The notes beneath the pieces were generated by a model. That model saw only the letters and a list, made by a program, of their open reading frames with translations, did no database searches and had not been told where the DNA came from. Made by a program: the position numbers and the translations under genes. Positions 5,193 to 5,586 of a DNA stretch of 5,586 nucleotides are shown piece by piece (the first letter of the stretch is position 1; every line of letters starts with the position of its first letter). The DNA comes from Xanthobacteraceae bacterium (GTDB lineage Bacteria > Pseudomonadota > Alphaproteobacteria > Rhizobiales > Xanthobacteraceae). The stretch spans positions 1 through 5,586 of the forward strand of contig JASHSY010000198.1 in the NCBI GenBank assembly GCA_030040825.1. The letters run 5' to 3'.

Positions 5193-5586
5193 CTAAGCCT
5201 TCACCAACTTTCGGCCGGTGACCGCTTCGAGGTTTTTGAAGAAGATTTTGTCGTGATCGATCTTCGAAAGATTAAGGGACTCGAGAATCCGCAGCGTCTC
5301 GCGCGGATACATCGTTCCGCCTTCGGGATCGTACGGACAATCGGAAGCAAACACGATCTTGTCGCGCGGGAAGAATTCCATTCCCGCCCTGGTCGCCGGT
5401 TCGGCGGTAAACACCGCGGTGTCTGCCCAGAAATCCTGCTTGAAATAGTCTAGCGGGCGCTTTTTGAGGCTTTTGCGCAGCGAGACGTAGTCGGTGTCGG
5501 ATGTGCGCGAACCCATTACGTCGTTGCCGGGGCCGATGCGACCTTCCAGCATCGGCACGATGCCGCCGAAATGGTGGGTGATGATT
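5193..5586 (-). CDS. Amidohydrolase-2 family protein (ACMSD-like), C-terminal 130 residues
   Basis: The C-terminal part of a metal-dependent TIM-barrel hydrolase or decarboxylase of the amidohydrolase-2 family (PF04909 type), which includes aminocarboxymuconate-semialdehyde and gamma-resorcylate decarboxylases. The visible protein opens with ITHHFGGIVPMLEGRIG, matching the family's H-GG-P-GR element whose histidine is catalytic in ACMSD. It then has KIVFASDCPYDPEGG, where the Asp of SDCP corresponds to the metal-binding Asp. It ends in a helical tail, KIFFKNLEAVTGRKL, typical of the family (the 'NA-RLL' region). The N-terminal metal-binding H-x-H, and so the start, lie beyond the right edge. 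An internal ATG at 5558 is not the start, because conserved residues continue upstream of it. The stop codon is one base from the stop of the convergent mannosyltransferase gene. The substrate cannot be told. Confidence 0.9.
   Translation of the reverse strand, partial: IITHHFGGIVPMLEGRIGPGNDVMGSRTSDTDYVSLRKSLKKRPLDYFKQDFWADTAVFTAEPATRAGMEFFPRDKIVFASDCPYDPEGGTMYPRETLRILESLNLSKIDHDKIFFKNLEAVTGRKLVKA

Noticed and set aside
5040..5453. The last 137 residues of the open frame starting at 3579
   Set aside because: They do not resemble the mannosyltransferase family and lie antisense to a well-supported amidohydrolase; the family C-terminus is in another frame.

Overview
The window looks like a piece of an alphaproteobacterial chromosome, probably Hyphomicrobiales (the Bradyrhizobium, Rhodopseudomonas or Xanthobacteraceae area). 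It is GC-rich with GC-rich third codon positions, and it combines a biotin synthase, a MetA-type outer-membrane channel protein and a flavin reductase of types common there. The organism is an inference from composition and gene style. No mobile element, CRISPR array or RNA gene was found.

Layout, left to right: (1) 1-743, minus strand, is the N-terminal part of bioB; its 3' end lies off the left edge. (2) 797-829 is a strong intrinsic terminator serving the next gene. (3) 856-1896, minus, is a secreted beta-barrel protein of the phenol-degradation MetA-like family. (4) 1897-2310 is a 414-base stretch with no convincing gene, holding two palindromic sites that could be operators. (5) 2311-2853, minus, is a flavin reductase, preceded 57 bases upstream by (6) 2911-3393, minus, a small secreted protein I do not recognise. 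These two may form an operon read from a perfect TATAAT box at 3451-3456. (7) 3579-5191, plus, is a GT22/Alg9-like (PIG-B/ALG12-type) membrane mannosyltransferase. Its reading frame is broken near 5040 by what looks like a one-base deletion. (8) 5193-5585, minus, is the C-terminal part of an amidohydrolase-2/ACMSD-like protein, convergent with the mannosyltransferase and separated from it by one base.

The genes do not form one obvious pathway. The MetA-like porin, flavin reductase and ACMSD-like amidohydrolase are all types that recur in aromatic-compound catabolism, but here they are in separate transcription units, so a joint role is only a suggestion. The bioB gene is housekeeping. The most notable items are the eukaryote-like GT22 glycosyltransferase in a bacterium and its probable frameshift. 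I found no clear novel multi-gene system.
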